A stretch of 27,359 nucleotides of DNA, taken from positions 1 to 27,359 of the forward strand of contig JAEWRC010000211.1 in the NCBI GenBank assembly GCA_023460175.1. Reading direction: 5' to 3'. Each line of letters starts with the position of its first letter. Within the stretch, counting starts at the first letter, position 1. Below are positions 7,506 to 16,049 of the stretch, piece by piece. This stretch comes from Actinomycetes bacterium. GTDB lineage: Bacteria > Actinomycetota > Actinomycetes > Mycobacteriales > Mycobacteriaceae. The notes under the pieces were generated by a model. The model was given only the letters and a program-made list of their open reading frames with translations. It was not told where the DNA came from and ran no database searches. The position numbers and the translations under genes are program-made.

Positions 7506-7523
7506 GTGTGATTTATGTCACAC
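7506..7523. promoter_or_regulatory. CRP-type binding site (GTGTGA-N6-TCACAC)
   Basis: A perfect palindrome with six-base arms, GTGTGA and TCACAC, around TTTATG. The core TGTGA-N6-TCACA equals the classical CRP consensus, which is shared by the mycobacterial regulator Rv3676. It lies between the divergent DUF4193 and cei genes. Its centre is about 73 bases from the predicted cei start and about 75 from the predicted DUF4193 start. Confidence 0.65.
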
Positions 7524-7575
7524 ACCCTGGGCAGGAGTCCCCGATTCGGTTGCCAACCACGCCCCGAAGTTGCTC

Positions 7576-7581
7576 TAGAGT
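7576..7581 (+). promoter_or_regulatory. -10 element (TAGAGT) for cei, leaderless transcript predicted
   Basis: TAGAGT matches TANNNT and ends six bases before GTG 7588, so the first transcribed base should be the G of the start codon. No ribosome binding site precedes the GTG. A possible -35, TTGCCA at 7550-7555, has a long 20-base spacer. Confidence 0.5.
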
Positions 7582-7587
7582 TCGGGC

Positions 7588-8241
7588 GTGGTCGCACAAA
7601 TCACCGAGGGAACCGCCTTCGACAAGCGCGGATTGCCCTTTCGTCGGCGCAACATCTATCCCGGTGTCATCACCGTGGCCGTTCTGGCCGTCGTCACCGC
7701 CCTGGTGTGGATGATCGCGCTGACCCGACCCGAGGATGTCCAGGACGTCGCGGTGTGCAATCCCCCGCCGGCCCCCGCCGACGGCGGCGAGCCCCCGTCG
7801 CTGGGCGAGCAGGTGTCGCGCTCCGACATGGCCGAGGTGATGCCGGCCAAGCTCGCCGAGACCAAGATCAACGTGCTGAACGCGAGCGGGCAGGGCGGCC
7901 AGGCCGGCGACATCTCGGGGGCGCTGCGCGACCTCGGGTTCGCCCAGCCGACCGCGGCCAACGACCCGATCTACGCCGACGCCCGGCTGACCTGCCAGGG
8001 CCAGATCCGGTTCGGCTCCAACGGGCGGGCCGCCGCCGCGGCGGTCTGGCTGGTGGCCCCGTGCACCGAGCTGTTCCAGGACGGGCGCAGCGACGATTCG
8101 GTGGACCTGGCCATCGGCACCGAATTCGGGGCGCTGACCCACAGTGACGACATCGACGCGGTGCTCGCCGGCCTGCGCCCCGACGCCACCGAACCGGCCG
8201 ATTCGGAGCTGCTCGGCAAGATCCACTCCGCGAGCTGCTGA
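7588..8241 (+). CDS. cei: Cell envelope integrity protein Cei (Rv2700-like, LytR_C domain)
   Basis: A 217-residue protein anchored by one N-terminal membrane segment (about residues 28-52, IYPGVITVAVLAVVTALVWM), with the rest outside the membrane. Residues about 88-210 form a LytR C-terminal-type domain beginning ETKINVLNASGQGGQAGDISGAL. M. tuberculosis Rv2700 was named Cei because its loss weakens the cell envelope and virulence; the molecular role is not settled. GTG 7588 fits a leaderless mRNA. The gene ends five bases before the convergent suhB gene. Three cysteines in the outer domain (about residues 55, 136 and 153, plus one at the C-terminus) may form disulfides. Confidence 0.88.
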   Translation: MVAQITEGTAFDKRGLPFRRRNIYPGVITVAVLAVVTALVWMIALTRPEDVQDVAVCNPPPAPADGGEPPSLGEQVSRSDMAEVMPAKLAETKINVLNASGQGGQAGDISGALRDLGFAQPTAANDPIYADARLTCQGQIRFGSNGRAAAAAVWLVAPCTELFQDGRSDDSVDLAIGTEFGALTHSDDIDAVLAGLRPDATEPADSELLGKIHSASC

Positions 8242-8245
8242 GCGC

Positions 8246-9115
8246 CTACTCCGCGAGCAACTCGAACGCGCCGAGGCGCGCCAACTCCGCGCGCAGCGCC
8301 TCGGCGACCCCGGGCGCACTGGCCACCACCAGACCGGTCCCGGTGCCCGCGCCGGGCTCCGGCACCAGCACCGTGGCGCCGGCCTCGGCCGCGATCAGCG
8401 CCCCGGCCGCCCAGTCCCAGGCGTGCAGCTCGTGTTCGTAGTGCGCGTCGAGACGCCCGGCGGCCACCAGGCACAGGTCCAGCGCCGCCGACCCGATGCG
8501 GCGGATGTCGCGCACCGTCGGCAGCAGCGCGGCCAGCAACCGCGCCTGCTCGGTCCGTCGCCGCGCCGAGTAGTCGAAACCGGTGCCCACCAACGCCATC
8601 CCCAGCTCGGATACGTCGCTGCAGCGCAACGCCGCGGTGCCGCCGCGACCGGTGACGTGAGCACCCAAACCCGTTGCCGCCGAGTAGATTTCACCGGCAG
8701 ACACGTGTGCCACCGCGCCCGCCACCGAGACCCCGTCGACCTGCGCGGCCACCGACACCGCGTACGCCGGGATGCCGTAGACGAAGTTCACCGTGCCGTC
8801 GATCGGATCCAGCACCCAGGTCACCGCGCCCGGCTCGGCCACCTGCGCCGGACCGCCGCCCTCCTCGCCGAGGATCGGGTCGCCGGGGCGCAGTTCGGCC
8901 AGCCGGGCACGCAACAGGGCCTCGGTCTCGGTGTCGACGATGGTGACCGGATCGGTCGGGTCGCTCTTGGCGGCGACGGCATCGGCCACCGGCGCGGTCA
9001 GGAAGACCTCGGCACGGCGGGTGCGCACGAACTCGGCGGCCTCGGCGGCCAGCCTCTCGGCCACCTCTCGCAGCGTCGCGACGTCCTGACCAGCGGGCAA
9101 AGCAGTGTTTATCAC
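8246..9115 (-). CDS. suhB: Inositol-1-monophosphatase family protein SuhB
   Basis: A 289-residue Mg2+-dependent phosphatase of the inositol monophosphatase superfamily, expected to release inositol for phosphatidylinositol, mannosylated lipids and mycothiol. Metal-binding motifs are intact: DPVTIVDTETE, GEEGGG, the signature WVLDPIDGTVNFVYG, and near the C-terminus WDWAAGALIAAEAGA. GTG 9115 gives almost the length of the M. tuberculosis protein; an ATG at 9133 would add six residues. Neither has a strong ribosome binding site. The gene is divergent from ppgK with about 76 bases between them, the same arrangement as Rv2701c-Rv2702. Confidence 0.9.
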   Translation of the reverse strand: MINTALPAGQDVATLREVAERLAAEAAEFVRTRRAEVFLTAPVADAVAAKSDPTDPVTIVDTETEALLRARLAELRPGDPILGEEGGGPAQVAEPGAVTWVLDPIDGTVNFVYGIPAYAVSVAAQVDGVSVAGAVAHVSAGEIYSAATGLGAHVTGRGGTAALRCSDVSELGMALVGTGFDYSARRRTEQARLLAALLPTVRDIRRIGSAALDLCLVAAGRLDAHYEHELHAWDWAAGALIAAEAGATVLVPEPGAGTGTGLVVASAPGVAEALRAELARLGAFELLAE

Positions 9116-9191
9116 CGTTCCATCGCAACACATCCGGCGCCGAAGCACTATGTTTGTACCGCTGACCGCCACGCCGTCGCCAGGAGCTGCC

Positions 9192-9968
9192 ATGACCGCG
9201 CAAGACCCCCGTCCCGCACCCAATCACGGGTTCGGCATCGATGTCGGCGGTAGCGGCGTCAAGGGCGGCATCGTCGACCTCGACACCGGCAAGCTCGTCG
9301 GCGAACGCTTCAAGCTCGCCACCCCGCAACCCGCCACGCCCGACGCGGTCGCGAAGACCATCGCCGCCGTCGTCGCGCATTTCGGCTGGACCGGGCCGCT
9401 GGGCGTGACCTACCCCGGCGTGGTCACCGAAGGCATCGTGCGCACCGCGGCCAACGTCGATGACGCCTGGCTGGGCACCAACGTCGCCGAGGTGGTCAGC
9501 AAGGCCCTCGGCGGCCAATCGGTGACCGTCCTCAACGACGCCGACGCCGCCGGGCTGGCCGAGGAGCGCTTCGGCGCGGGCCGCAACAACACCGGTGTGG
9601 TGGTGTTGTTGACGTTCGGCACCGGCATCGGTTCGGCCGTGATCCACAACGGCCTGTTGCTGCCCAACACCGAATTCGGTCACATCGAGGTCGACGGCAA
9701 GGAGGCCGAGCACCGGGCCGCCTCGTCGATCAAGGAACGCAAGGATTGGTCCTACGAACGCTGGACCAAGGAAGTCACCAAGGTGCTGGTGGCCGTCGAG
9801 AACGCGATCTGGCCGGACCTGATCATCGTCGGCGGCGGGATCAGCCGCAAAGCCGACAAATGGGTGCCGCTGCTCGAGAACCGCACCCCGGTCGTGGCGG
9901 CCGCGCTGCAGAACACCGCGGGCATCGTGGGCGCCGCCATGGCCGCGCACGGCGACGGCACCGGGTAG
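9192..9968 (+). CDS. ppgK: Polyphosphate glucokinase
   Basis: A 258-residue ROK-family sugar kinase that phosphorylates glucose using inorganic polyphosphate, and usually also ATP. Motifs: phosphate-1 loop DVGGSGVKGG (about residues 16-25), catalytic Asp in LNDADAAGLAEERFG (about 113-127), TFGTGIGSAV (about 139-148), FGHIEVDGKEAEHRAAS and the adenosine loop IIVGGGISRKADKW. The FGHIEVDG segment in place of the cysteine-rich ROK zinc motif is typical of PpgK. ATG 9192 is preceded by AGGAG at five bases. It lies directly upstream of sigA, as in M. tuberculosis. Confidence 0.95.
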   Translation: MTAQDPRPAPNHGFGIDVGGSGVKGGIVDLDTGKLVGERFKLATPQPATPDAVAKTIAAVVAHFGWTGPLGVTYPGVVTEGIVRTAANVDDAWLGTNVAEVVSKALGGQSVTVLNDADAAGLAEERFGAGRNNTGVVVLLTFGTGIGSAVIHNGLLLPNTEFGHIEVDGKEAEHRAASSIKERKDWSYERWTKEVTKVLVAVENAIWPDLIIVGGGISRKADKWVPLLENRTPVVAAALQNTAGIVGAAMAAHGDGTG

Positions 9969-10018
9969 CGGGACGCGCGGATTTCCTTGCTCGGCGCGGC
10001 GTACCGGCGCAATGTCGT

Positions 10019-10024
10019 TACAAT
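10019..10024 (+). promoter_or_regulatory. Candidate -10 element (TACAAT) for sigA
   Basis: TACAAT is close to the TATAAT consensus and would start transcription near 10031, leaving a leader of about 120 bases before the GTG of sigA. No clear -35 is seen at 16-19 bases upstream. Confidence 0.45.
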
Positions 10025-10152
10025 GGTCGAGGCGGCCGCCCAACGAATAGCGGTGAAGCTCGAAACAGAGACTTACGCCGACATTCCAGATGCCGACGCT
10101 TCGGTGGCGCATGCCCTGCGCGCCGCAAGCCAGCACGATCGAAAGGGTGTAC

Positions 10153-11613
<1,461 letters not shown>

Positions 11614-11637
11614 CCGGTTCCGATCCGGGCGGCCTGG

Positions 11638-11997
11638 CTAACCGGGAAGCGGTGCGAACCGGCCTTCGGCGTCCGGCAGGTACGGGGTGACCATTCTCAC
11701 TGCCGCCGTGGGCAGCGGGCCGTACAGGTGCGGGAAGAGCATCGCGGCCGGGTCGCCGGGTACGCCGGGCTCCCAGCGCACCGGTGCCGTCAGCAGCTCC
11801 GGATTCAGGTACAGCAGTACCAGATCCGTGCGGCCGGCGTAGAGCCGGTTGGCGGGCAGATGCACCTGCTCAGGGGCCGAGAGATGGATGAAACCCACCT
11901 CCTGAAGCGACGGCGGCCGGTACGGCCCGGCGGGAGGAACGGCCGCCCAGTCCGACCGCGCGCAGATGTGGACCAGTTCACGGCTAGGCTCGGACAT
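11638..11997 (-). CDS. DUF952 family protein
   Basis: A 119-residue cytoplasmic protein with the DUF952 signature: LVHICARSDWAAV, GFIHLSAPEQV, LVLLYLNPELL, VRWEPG and FPHLYGPLPTAAV. The conserved histidines of GFIHLS and FPHLYGPL are in place. These proteins have known structures but no firm function; a glutathione-S-transferase-like or ligand-binding role has been suggested by others without proof. ATG 11997 is the natural start of the conserved part, although no Shine-Dalgarno sequence precedes it. It is convergent with sigA. Confidence 0.8.
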   Translation of the reverse strand: MSEPSRELVHICARSDWAAVPPAGPYRPPSLQEVGFIHLSAPEQVHLPANRLYAGRTDLVLLYLNPELLTAPVRWEPGVPGDPAAMLFPHLYGPLPTAAVRMVTPYLPDAEGRFAPLPG

Positions 11998-12125
11998 GAC
12001 ATCAGCGTGCCGCAGCGCCACGCCGAAGCGAAGGTGAGACGCGACACACCGATGAACGCCTAGGGAACAACGCCGGAACGCCGTACGTCTGACACAGTAG
12101 AGATCAAGCAACGAACGGAGGCGCC

Positions 12126-12317
12126 ATGACCGCAACTCTGACCAGTCCCGAATTGACGCGGGCTGATCGCTGCGACCGCTGCGGGGCTGCTGCCCGCGTA
12201 CGCGCGACGCTGCCGTCCGGAGCCGAGCTGCTGTTCTGCCAGCACCACGCCAATGAGCACGAGGCCAAGCTGGTCGAACTCGCCGCCGTGCTCGAAACCA
12301 GCCCTGTCGAGGCATAA
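12126..12317 (+). CDS. Small zinc-binding-type protein (DUF7455-like)
   Basis: A 63-residue protein with an N-terminal cysteine pair (DRCDRCGAAARVRATLPSGAELLFCQHHANEH). The Cys-X2-Cys and Cys-X-His-His residues could coordinate one zinc ion. A short helical C-terminal segment follows. Very similar small proteins are found beside sigma factor genes in many actinobacteria, with no known function. ATG 12126 has GGAGG at a good distance (cggaggcgccATG). It precedes the YihY-type gene by 60 bases on the same strand. Confidence 0.8.
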   Translation: MTATLTSPELTRADRCDRCGAAARVRATLPSGAELLFCQHHANEHEAKLVELAAVLETSPVEA

Positions 12318-12364
12318 CCCGCCATCGGAGCGGCACGCTTCGCAGATTCACCGGAAGTCAGGAA

Positions 12365-12396
12365 TGCTGGTCTGGTCATGAGTGACCAGACCAGCA
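12365..12396 (+). repeat. Perfect 14-bp inverted repeat spanning the start codon of the YihY-type gene
   Basis: TGCTGGTCTGGTCA (12365-12378) and TGACCAGACCAGCA (12383-12396) pair exactly around the four-base loop TGAG. The A of the ATG start closes the stem and the TG lies in the loop. The hairpin could form in mRNA or act as a DNA operator. Confidence 0.85.
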
Positions 12397-13358
12397 AGCC
12401 TTCCCGACACCACATCTGGCGCGTTTCCAAAAGGACGCTGTCGAAGGCGTGGGACGACTCGATCTTCTCGGAGTCCGCCCAAGCCGGCTTCTGGTCGGTG
12501 CTGTCCCTGCCGCCGCTGCTGCTCGGCATGCTGGGCAGCCTGGCCTATATCGCCCCGATCTTCGGCCCGGACACGCTGGCCACGATCGAGGACCGGTTGA
12601 TCAGCACGGCCGGCAGTTTCTTCTCGGACAACATCGTCACCGAGATCATCGAGCCGACCATGCGCGACATCGTGCAGGGTGCGCGCGGCGAGGTGGTCTC
12701 GCTGGGGTTCGTCATCTCGCTGTGGGCGGGCTCGTCGGCCATCTCGGCCTTCGTGGACGCCATCGTGGAGGCGCACGACCAGACCCCCCTGCGGCACCCG
12801 GTGCGGCAGCGCTTCTATGCGCTGGGCCTCTACGTGGTGGGGCTGCTGATCATCATCGTCACGGCGCCGTTCCTGGCGCTCGGGCCGCGCAAGGTCGCCG
12901 AGTACATCCCGGAGAGTTGGGCCGACGTGCTGCGCTTCGGGTACTACCCGGCGCTGGCCCTGGGGTTCGTCATCGCGATCACCATCCTGTACCGGGTGTC
13001 GCTGCCACGGCCGCTACCGACGCACCGGCTGATCCTGGGCGCCGCGCTGGCCACCACGGTGTTCATGATCGCCACGGTCGGGCTGCGCATCTACCTGAGT
13101 TCGATCACCCGGACCGGCTACACCTACGGGGCGCTGGCGACGCCCATCGCCTTCCTGCTGTTCGCGTTCTTCCTCGGGTTCGCCATCATGCTGGGCGCCG
13201 AACTCAACAACGCCGTCGAGGAGGAATGGCCGGCGCCGGATACCCACACCCGTCAGCTGCGCAGCTGGCTGGAGGAAAAGGCCAACCAGAAGAACGGTCA
13301 GCGGCTCGAATCCGATCAGCCGCCGCCGCGCGAGGAACCCTCGCGGTCTACTTCTTGA
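12378..13358 (+). CDS. YihY/BrkB-family integral membrane protein (Rv2707-like)
   Basis: A 326-residue protein with about six membrane segments. It begins with a cytoplasmic region containing WRVSKRTLSKAWDDSIFSESAQAGFWSVLSLPPLLLG, the typical YihY/BrkB entry into the first membrane helix, and later has VSLGFVISLWAGSSAISAF and GALATPIAFLLFAFFLGFAIMLGAELN, also characteristic. The function is unknown; older annotation as ribonuclease BN was wrong for this family. The C-terminal tail is charged and rich in Pro and Glu. The start codon lies inside a perfect hairpin and overlaps the stop of a five-codon ORF. The end of the gene lies within a 17-bp tandem duplication. Confidence 0.88.
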   Translation: MSDQTSKPSRHHIWRVSKRTLSKAWDDSIFSESAQAGFWSVLSLPPLLLGMLGSLAYIAPIFGPDTLATIEDRLISTAGSFFSDNIVTEIIEPTMRDIVQGARGEVVSLGFVISLWAGSSAISAFVDAIVEAHDQTPLRHPVRQRFYALGLYVVGLLIIIVTAPFLALGPRKVAEYIPESWADVLRFGYYPALALGFVIAITILYRVSLPRPLPTHRLILGAALATTVFMIATVGLRIYLSSITRTGYTYGALATPIAFLLFAFFLGFAIMLGAELNNAVEEEWPAPDTHTRQLRSWLEEKANQKNGQRLESDQPPPREEPSRSTS

Positions 13359-13380
13359 GCTGTTCTACTTCTTGAGCTGT
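13347..13380. repeat. 17-bp perfect tandem duplication across two convergent gene ends
   Basis: The unit TCTACTTCTTGAGCTGT occurs at 13347-13363 and again at 13364-13380 without a mismatch. The first copy supplies the last codons and the TGA stop (13356-13358) of the YihY-type gene. The second supplies the TAG stop (13367-13365) and final codons of the DUF3039 gene on the other strand. Confidence 0.9.
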
Positions 13381-13610
13381 TCGTAGATGCGCTTGCAGTC
13401 CGGGCACACCGGGGAGCCCGGCTTGGCCGACTTCGTGACCGGAAAGACCTCACCGCACAGCGCGACCACGTGGGTGCCCATCACGGCGCTCTCGGCGATC
13501 TTGTCCTTCTTGACGTAGTGGAAGAACTTCGGCCGATCGTCGTCGGTCCCGTCGTCGAGGCGTTCGTCGGTGTCTGGGCGCTCGATCGTCTGGGTCTGCA
13601 TAGATGACAT
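13365..13610 (-). CDS. DUF3039 protein (Rv2708c-like)
   Basis: An 81-residue protein with the highly conserved core FHYVKKDKIAESAVMGTHVVALCGEVF, followed by a CPDCKRIYEQL C-terminus. One cysteine in CGE and a CPDC pair could bind zinc. This is the DUF3039 family, small and nearly universal in actinobacteria, with unknown function. ATG 13610 gives the length known for the M. tuberculosis protein as I recall; an in-frame ATG at 13601 is also possible. No good ribosome binding site is visible. It is divergent from the DUF3099 gene. Confidence 0.88.
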   Translation of the reverse strand: MSSMQTQTIERPDTDERLDDGTDDDRPKFFHYVKKDKIAESAVMGTHVVALCGEVFPVTKSAKPGSPVCPDCKRIYEQLKK

Positions 13611-13679
13611 TCTGCCGCAGAAAATTACGGCTGGGGAACCGGTCTGACCGCAGGCCTTCAACTGTGCAAGAGTGGAGTA

Positions 13680-14102
13680 ATGAAGCACAGCCAGGAGCTG
13701 GGTTTCGACGACGAAGGTCGGCCGGTACTCATCACGCGCGCAGCCATCCCCTATGAGGAGGAGCATCGCCAGCGCGTACGCAAGTACCTCATCATGATGT
13801 CCTGCCGCGTCCCCGCGCTGCTGCTGGCCGCATGGGCCTACAGCGTCTGGCAGAACGGCTGGATCTCCCTGGCGATCGTCGCGGTCTCCATCCCGCTGCC
13901 GTGGATGGCGGTGTTGATCGCCAACGACCGCCCGCCGCGACGCGCCGAGGAACCCCGCCGCTATGCGCCCGCGCCGCACACCACACTGGCCTCCGCCGAA
14001 CACCCGGCGATCGAACCGACCTATATCGACGCCGATGAGCCGGCGCCCGAGGTGCCCCGTGCGACCGAATCGGCGCGGTCGGACACCGAATCCCCTGGCT
14101 GA
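13680..14102 (+). CDS. DUF3099 membrane protein (Rv2709-like)
   Basis: A 140-residue protein with an N-terminal soluble region containing DDEGRPVLITRAAIPYEEEHRQRVRKYLIMM, then two closely spaced membrane segments (about residues 42-58 and 63-80), and a disordered Pro/Glu-rich cytoplasmic tail. This fits actinobacterial DUF3099 proteins; function unknown. ATG 13680 is preceded by a short GGAG. It lies directly upstream of the sigB control region and runs in the same direction, but the predicted sigB promoter lies after its stop. Confidence 0.83.
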   Translation: MKHSQELGFDDEGRPVLITRAAIPYEEEHRQRVRKYLIMMSCRVPALLLAAWAYSVWQNGWISLAIVAVSIPLPWMAVLIANDRPPRRAEEPRRYAPAPHTTLASAEHPAIEPTYIDADEPAPEVPRATESARSDTESPG

Positions 14103-14118
14103 GGAACCTTCTGGTTCT

Positions 14119-14137
14119 ATTCTCAGCGCATTCTCAG
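14119..14137 (+). promoter_or_regulatory. Direct repeat upstream of sigB resembling an MprA box
   Basis: ATTCTCAG occurs twice (14119-14126 and 14130-14137) with three bases between, so the copies start 11 bases apart, one helical turn. From memory, the mycobacterial envelope-stress regulator MprA controls sigB and binds two loosely conserved 8-bp direct repeats in a 19-bp site, which is exactly this geometry. Confidence 0.5.
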
Positions 14138-14186
14138 GTCGACGCGGCATTTGTGCACGTCAGAGGGTGTGAAACCGCGGCGTTGT

Positions 14187-14214
14187 GGGAACTCTTTACT
14201 CCATTGGGGCGTTG
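14187..14214 (+). promoter_or_regulatory. ECF-sigma-type promoter for sigB (GGGAAC / CGTTG)
   Basis: GGGAAC (14187-14192) and CGTTG (14210-14214) are separated by 17 bases, matching the GGAAC/GTT pattern used by mycobacterial SigE and SigH. Transcription would start near 14221, about 32 bases before sigB. Control of sigB by SigE and SigH is established in M. tuberculosis. Confidence 0.6.
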
Positions 14215-14252
14215 GAACCATTGACAGTTCGAGCCACTCTAAGGAGGCCGAT

Positions 14253-15212
14253 ATGGCGAATGCCGCCGCACCCCGGATCGTTGGCGATCTGGACGCTCAG
14301 AGCCCAGCCGCTGACTTGGTACGGGTGTATCTGAACGGTATCGGCAAGACGGCGTTGCTCAACGCCGCCGATGAGGTGGAACTCGCCAAACGGATCGAGG
14401 CCGGGCTCTACGCCCAGCATCTGCTGGCGACGCGCAAGCGCCTGGGTGAGACCCGCAAGCGCACCCTCGCCGAGGTCGTTCGCGACGGCCAGGCCGCACG
14501 CAGCCACCTCCTGGAAGCCAACCTGCGCCTGGTCGTGTCACTGGCCAAGCGCTACACGGGGCGCGGAATGCCGCTGCTGGACCTGATCCAGGAGGGCAAC
14601 CTGGGCCTGATCCGCGCCATGGAGAAGTTCGACTACGCCAAGGGCTTCAAGTTCTCCACCTACGCCACCTGGTGGATCCGCCAGGCCATCACCCGCGGCA
14701 TGGCCGATCAGAGCCGGACCATCCGGCTGCCCGTCCACCTGGTCGAGCAGGTCAACAAGCTGGCCCGGATCAAGCGCGAGATGCATCAGCAGCTGGGTCG
14801 CGAGGCCACCGACGAGGAGCTGTCCGAGGAATCGGGCATCCCGGTCGAGAAGATCAACGACCTGCTGGACCACAGTCGGGACCCGGTGAGTCTGGACATG
14901 CCGGTGGGCTCCGACGAGGAAGCCCCGCTGGGCGACTTCATCGAGGACTCCGAGGCGCTGTCCGCCGAGAACGCCGTGATCGCCGAGTTGCTGCACACCG
15001 ACATCCGGCACGTGCTGGCCACGCTCGACGAGCGCGAGCAGCAGGTGATCCGGTTGCGGTTCGGTCTCGACGACGGCCAGCCGCGCACGCTGGATCAGAT
15101 CGGCAAGCTGTTCGGTCTCTCGCGCGAACGTGTGCGCCAGATCGAGCGCGAGGTCATGTCCAAGCTGCGCCAGGGCGACCGGGCCGACCGGCTGCGCTCC
15201 TACGCCAGCTGA
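14253..15212 (+). CDS. sigB: Stress-responsive principal-like sigma factor SigB
   Basis: A 319-residue group 2 sigma-70 factor, very similar to SigA but without its long N-terminal extension. It begins near region 1.2 (DLVRVYLNGIGKTALLN). Region 2 has HLLEANLRLVVSLAKRY and FSTYATWWIRQAITRGM. Region 4 has RLRFGLDDGQPRTLDQIGKLFGLSRERVRQIEREVMSKLR. SigB takes over promoters in stationary phase and envelope or oxidative stress. ATG 14253 is preceded by AAGGAGG at five bases. Upstream are an ECF-type promoter and an MprA-like direct repeat; downstream is a strong hairpin before ideR. Confidence 0.96.
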   Translation: MANAAAPRIVGDLDAQSPAADLVRVYLNGIGKTALLNAADEVELAKRIEAGLYAQHLLATRKRLGETRKRTLAEVVRDGQAARSHLLEANLRLVVSLAKRYTGRGMPLLDLIQEGNLGLIRAMEKFDYAKGFKFSTYATWWIRQAITRGMADQSRTIRLPVHLVEQVNKLARIKREMHQQLGREATDEELSEESGIPVEKINDLLDHSRDPVSLDMPVGSDEEAPLGDFIEDSEALSAENAVIAELLHTDIRHVLATLDEREQQVIRLRFGLDDGQPRTLDQIGKLFGLSRERVRQIEREVMSKLRQGDRADRLRSYAS

Positions 15213-15233
15213 CGTAAAACCGTCTTCGCACTT

Positions 15234-15268
15234 CAGTGTGCCCGCCGCTCCCCTCGGCGGGCACACTG
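15234..15268 (+). terminator. Hairpin terminator between sigB and ideR
   Basis: CAGTGTGCCCGCCG pairs exactly with CGGCGGGCACACTG, giving a 14-bp stem and a seven-base loop (15248-15254), 21 bases after the sigB stop. There is no T-tract, as is common for actinobacterial hairpins. Confidence 0.7.
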
Positions 15269-15319
15269 CCGTGTGGGCGCCGCGCCGACGTTGCGGGTCC
15301 GAACGCGCTGCTAGCCAAG

Positions 15320-15325
15320 TAGACT
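15320..15325 (+). promoter_or_regulatory. -10 element (TAGACT) for ideR
   Basis: TAGACT matches TANNNT and would start transcription near 15332, leaving a short leader that carries the GGAGGG ribosome binding site before ATG 15347. It lies after the sigB terminator hairpin, so ideR should have its own promoter. Confidence 0.5.
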
Positions 15326-15346
15326 TGTGCCGACGGAGGGTGCCAG

Positions 15347-16039
15347 ATGAACGACCTTGTGGATACCACAGAGATGTACCTGCGGACGATCTACGACCTC
15401 GAGGAAGAGGGCGTAATCCCGTTGCGCGCACGAATCGCCGAACGGCTGGAGCAAAGCGGGCCGACCGTGAGCCAGACCGTGTCGCGCATGGAGCGCGACG
15501 GATTACTCAATGTCGCCGGTGACCGGCACCTCCAACTCACCCAGAAGGGACGATCGCTGGCCGTCGCCGTAATGCGCAAGCACCGGCTGGCCGAGCGCCT
15601 GTTGGTCGACGTGATCGGCCTGCCGTGGGAGGACGTCCACGCCGAGGCCTGCAAGTGGGAGCACGTGATGAGCGAGGAGGTCGAGCGCCGCCTGGTCGCC
15701 GTGCTCGACAACCCGACCGTCTCCCCCTTCGGCAACCCCATCCCCGGTCTCTCCGAGCTCGGTCTGGGCCAGTCCGACCGGTTCGAGGACTACAACCTGG
15801 TGCGGCTCACCGAGCTGCCGGCGGGGTCCCCGGTCGCCGTCGTGGTGCGCCAGCTGACCGAGCATGTCCAGGGCGACACCATGCTGATCAGCCGGCTCAA
15901 GGACGCCGGGGTGGTGCCCAACGCCCGCGTCACCGCCATCGTGAACCCGCCCGGCGAGGTGACCATCGTCATCCCCGGCCATGAGAACGTGGATCTCCCC
16001 CACGAGATGGCGCACGCGGTGAAGGTGGAGAAGGTCTAG
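15347..16039 (+). CDS. ideR: Iron-dependent repressor IdeR (DtxR family)
   Basis: A 230-residue Fe2+-activated repressor that controls siderophore and iron-storage genes. The N-terminal winged helix contains IAERLEQSGPTVSQTVSRMERDGLL. The known metal ligands of the family are all at the usual positions: Met10, Cys102, Glu105 and His106 for one site, and His79, Glu83 and His98 for the other. The C-terminal SH3-like domain (from about residue 150) is complete. The length equals that of M. tuberculosis IdeR. ATG 15347 has GGAGGG upstream. I found no iron box at its promoter. Confidence 0.97.
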   Translation: MNDLVDTTEMYLRTIYDLEEEGVIPLRARIAERLEQSGPTVSQTVSRMERDGLLNVAGDRHLQLTQKGRSLAVAVMRKHRLAERLLVDVIGLPWEDVHAEACKWEHVMSEEVERRLVAVLDNPTVSPFGNPIPGLSELGLGQSDRFEDYNLVRLTELPAGSPVAVVVRQLTEHVQGDTMLISRLKDAGVVPNARVTAIVNPPGEVTIVIPGHENVDLPHEMAHAVKVEKV

Positions 16040-16049
16040 ACGCGCGCGG

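Noticed and set aside
11633..11645. GGCTAACC resembling half of an IdeR iron box
   Set aside because: Only one half-site is present and it lies at the end of a gene, not at a promoter.
11614..11645. Possible terminator after sigA (CCGGTT and AACCGG)
   Set aside because: The stem is only six bases with a 20-base loop, too weak to call.
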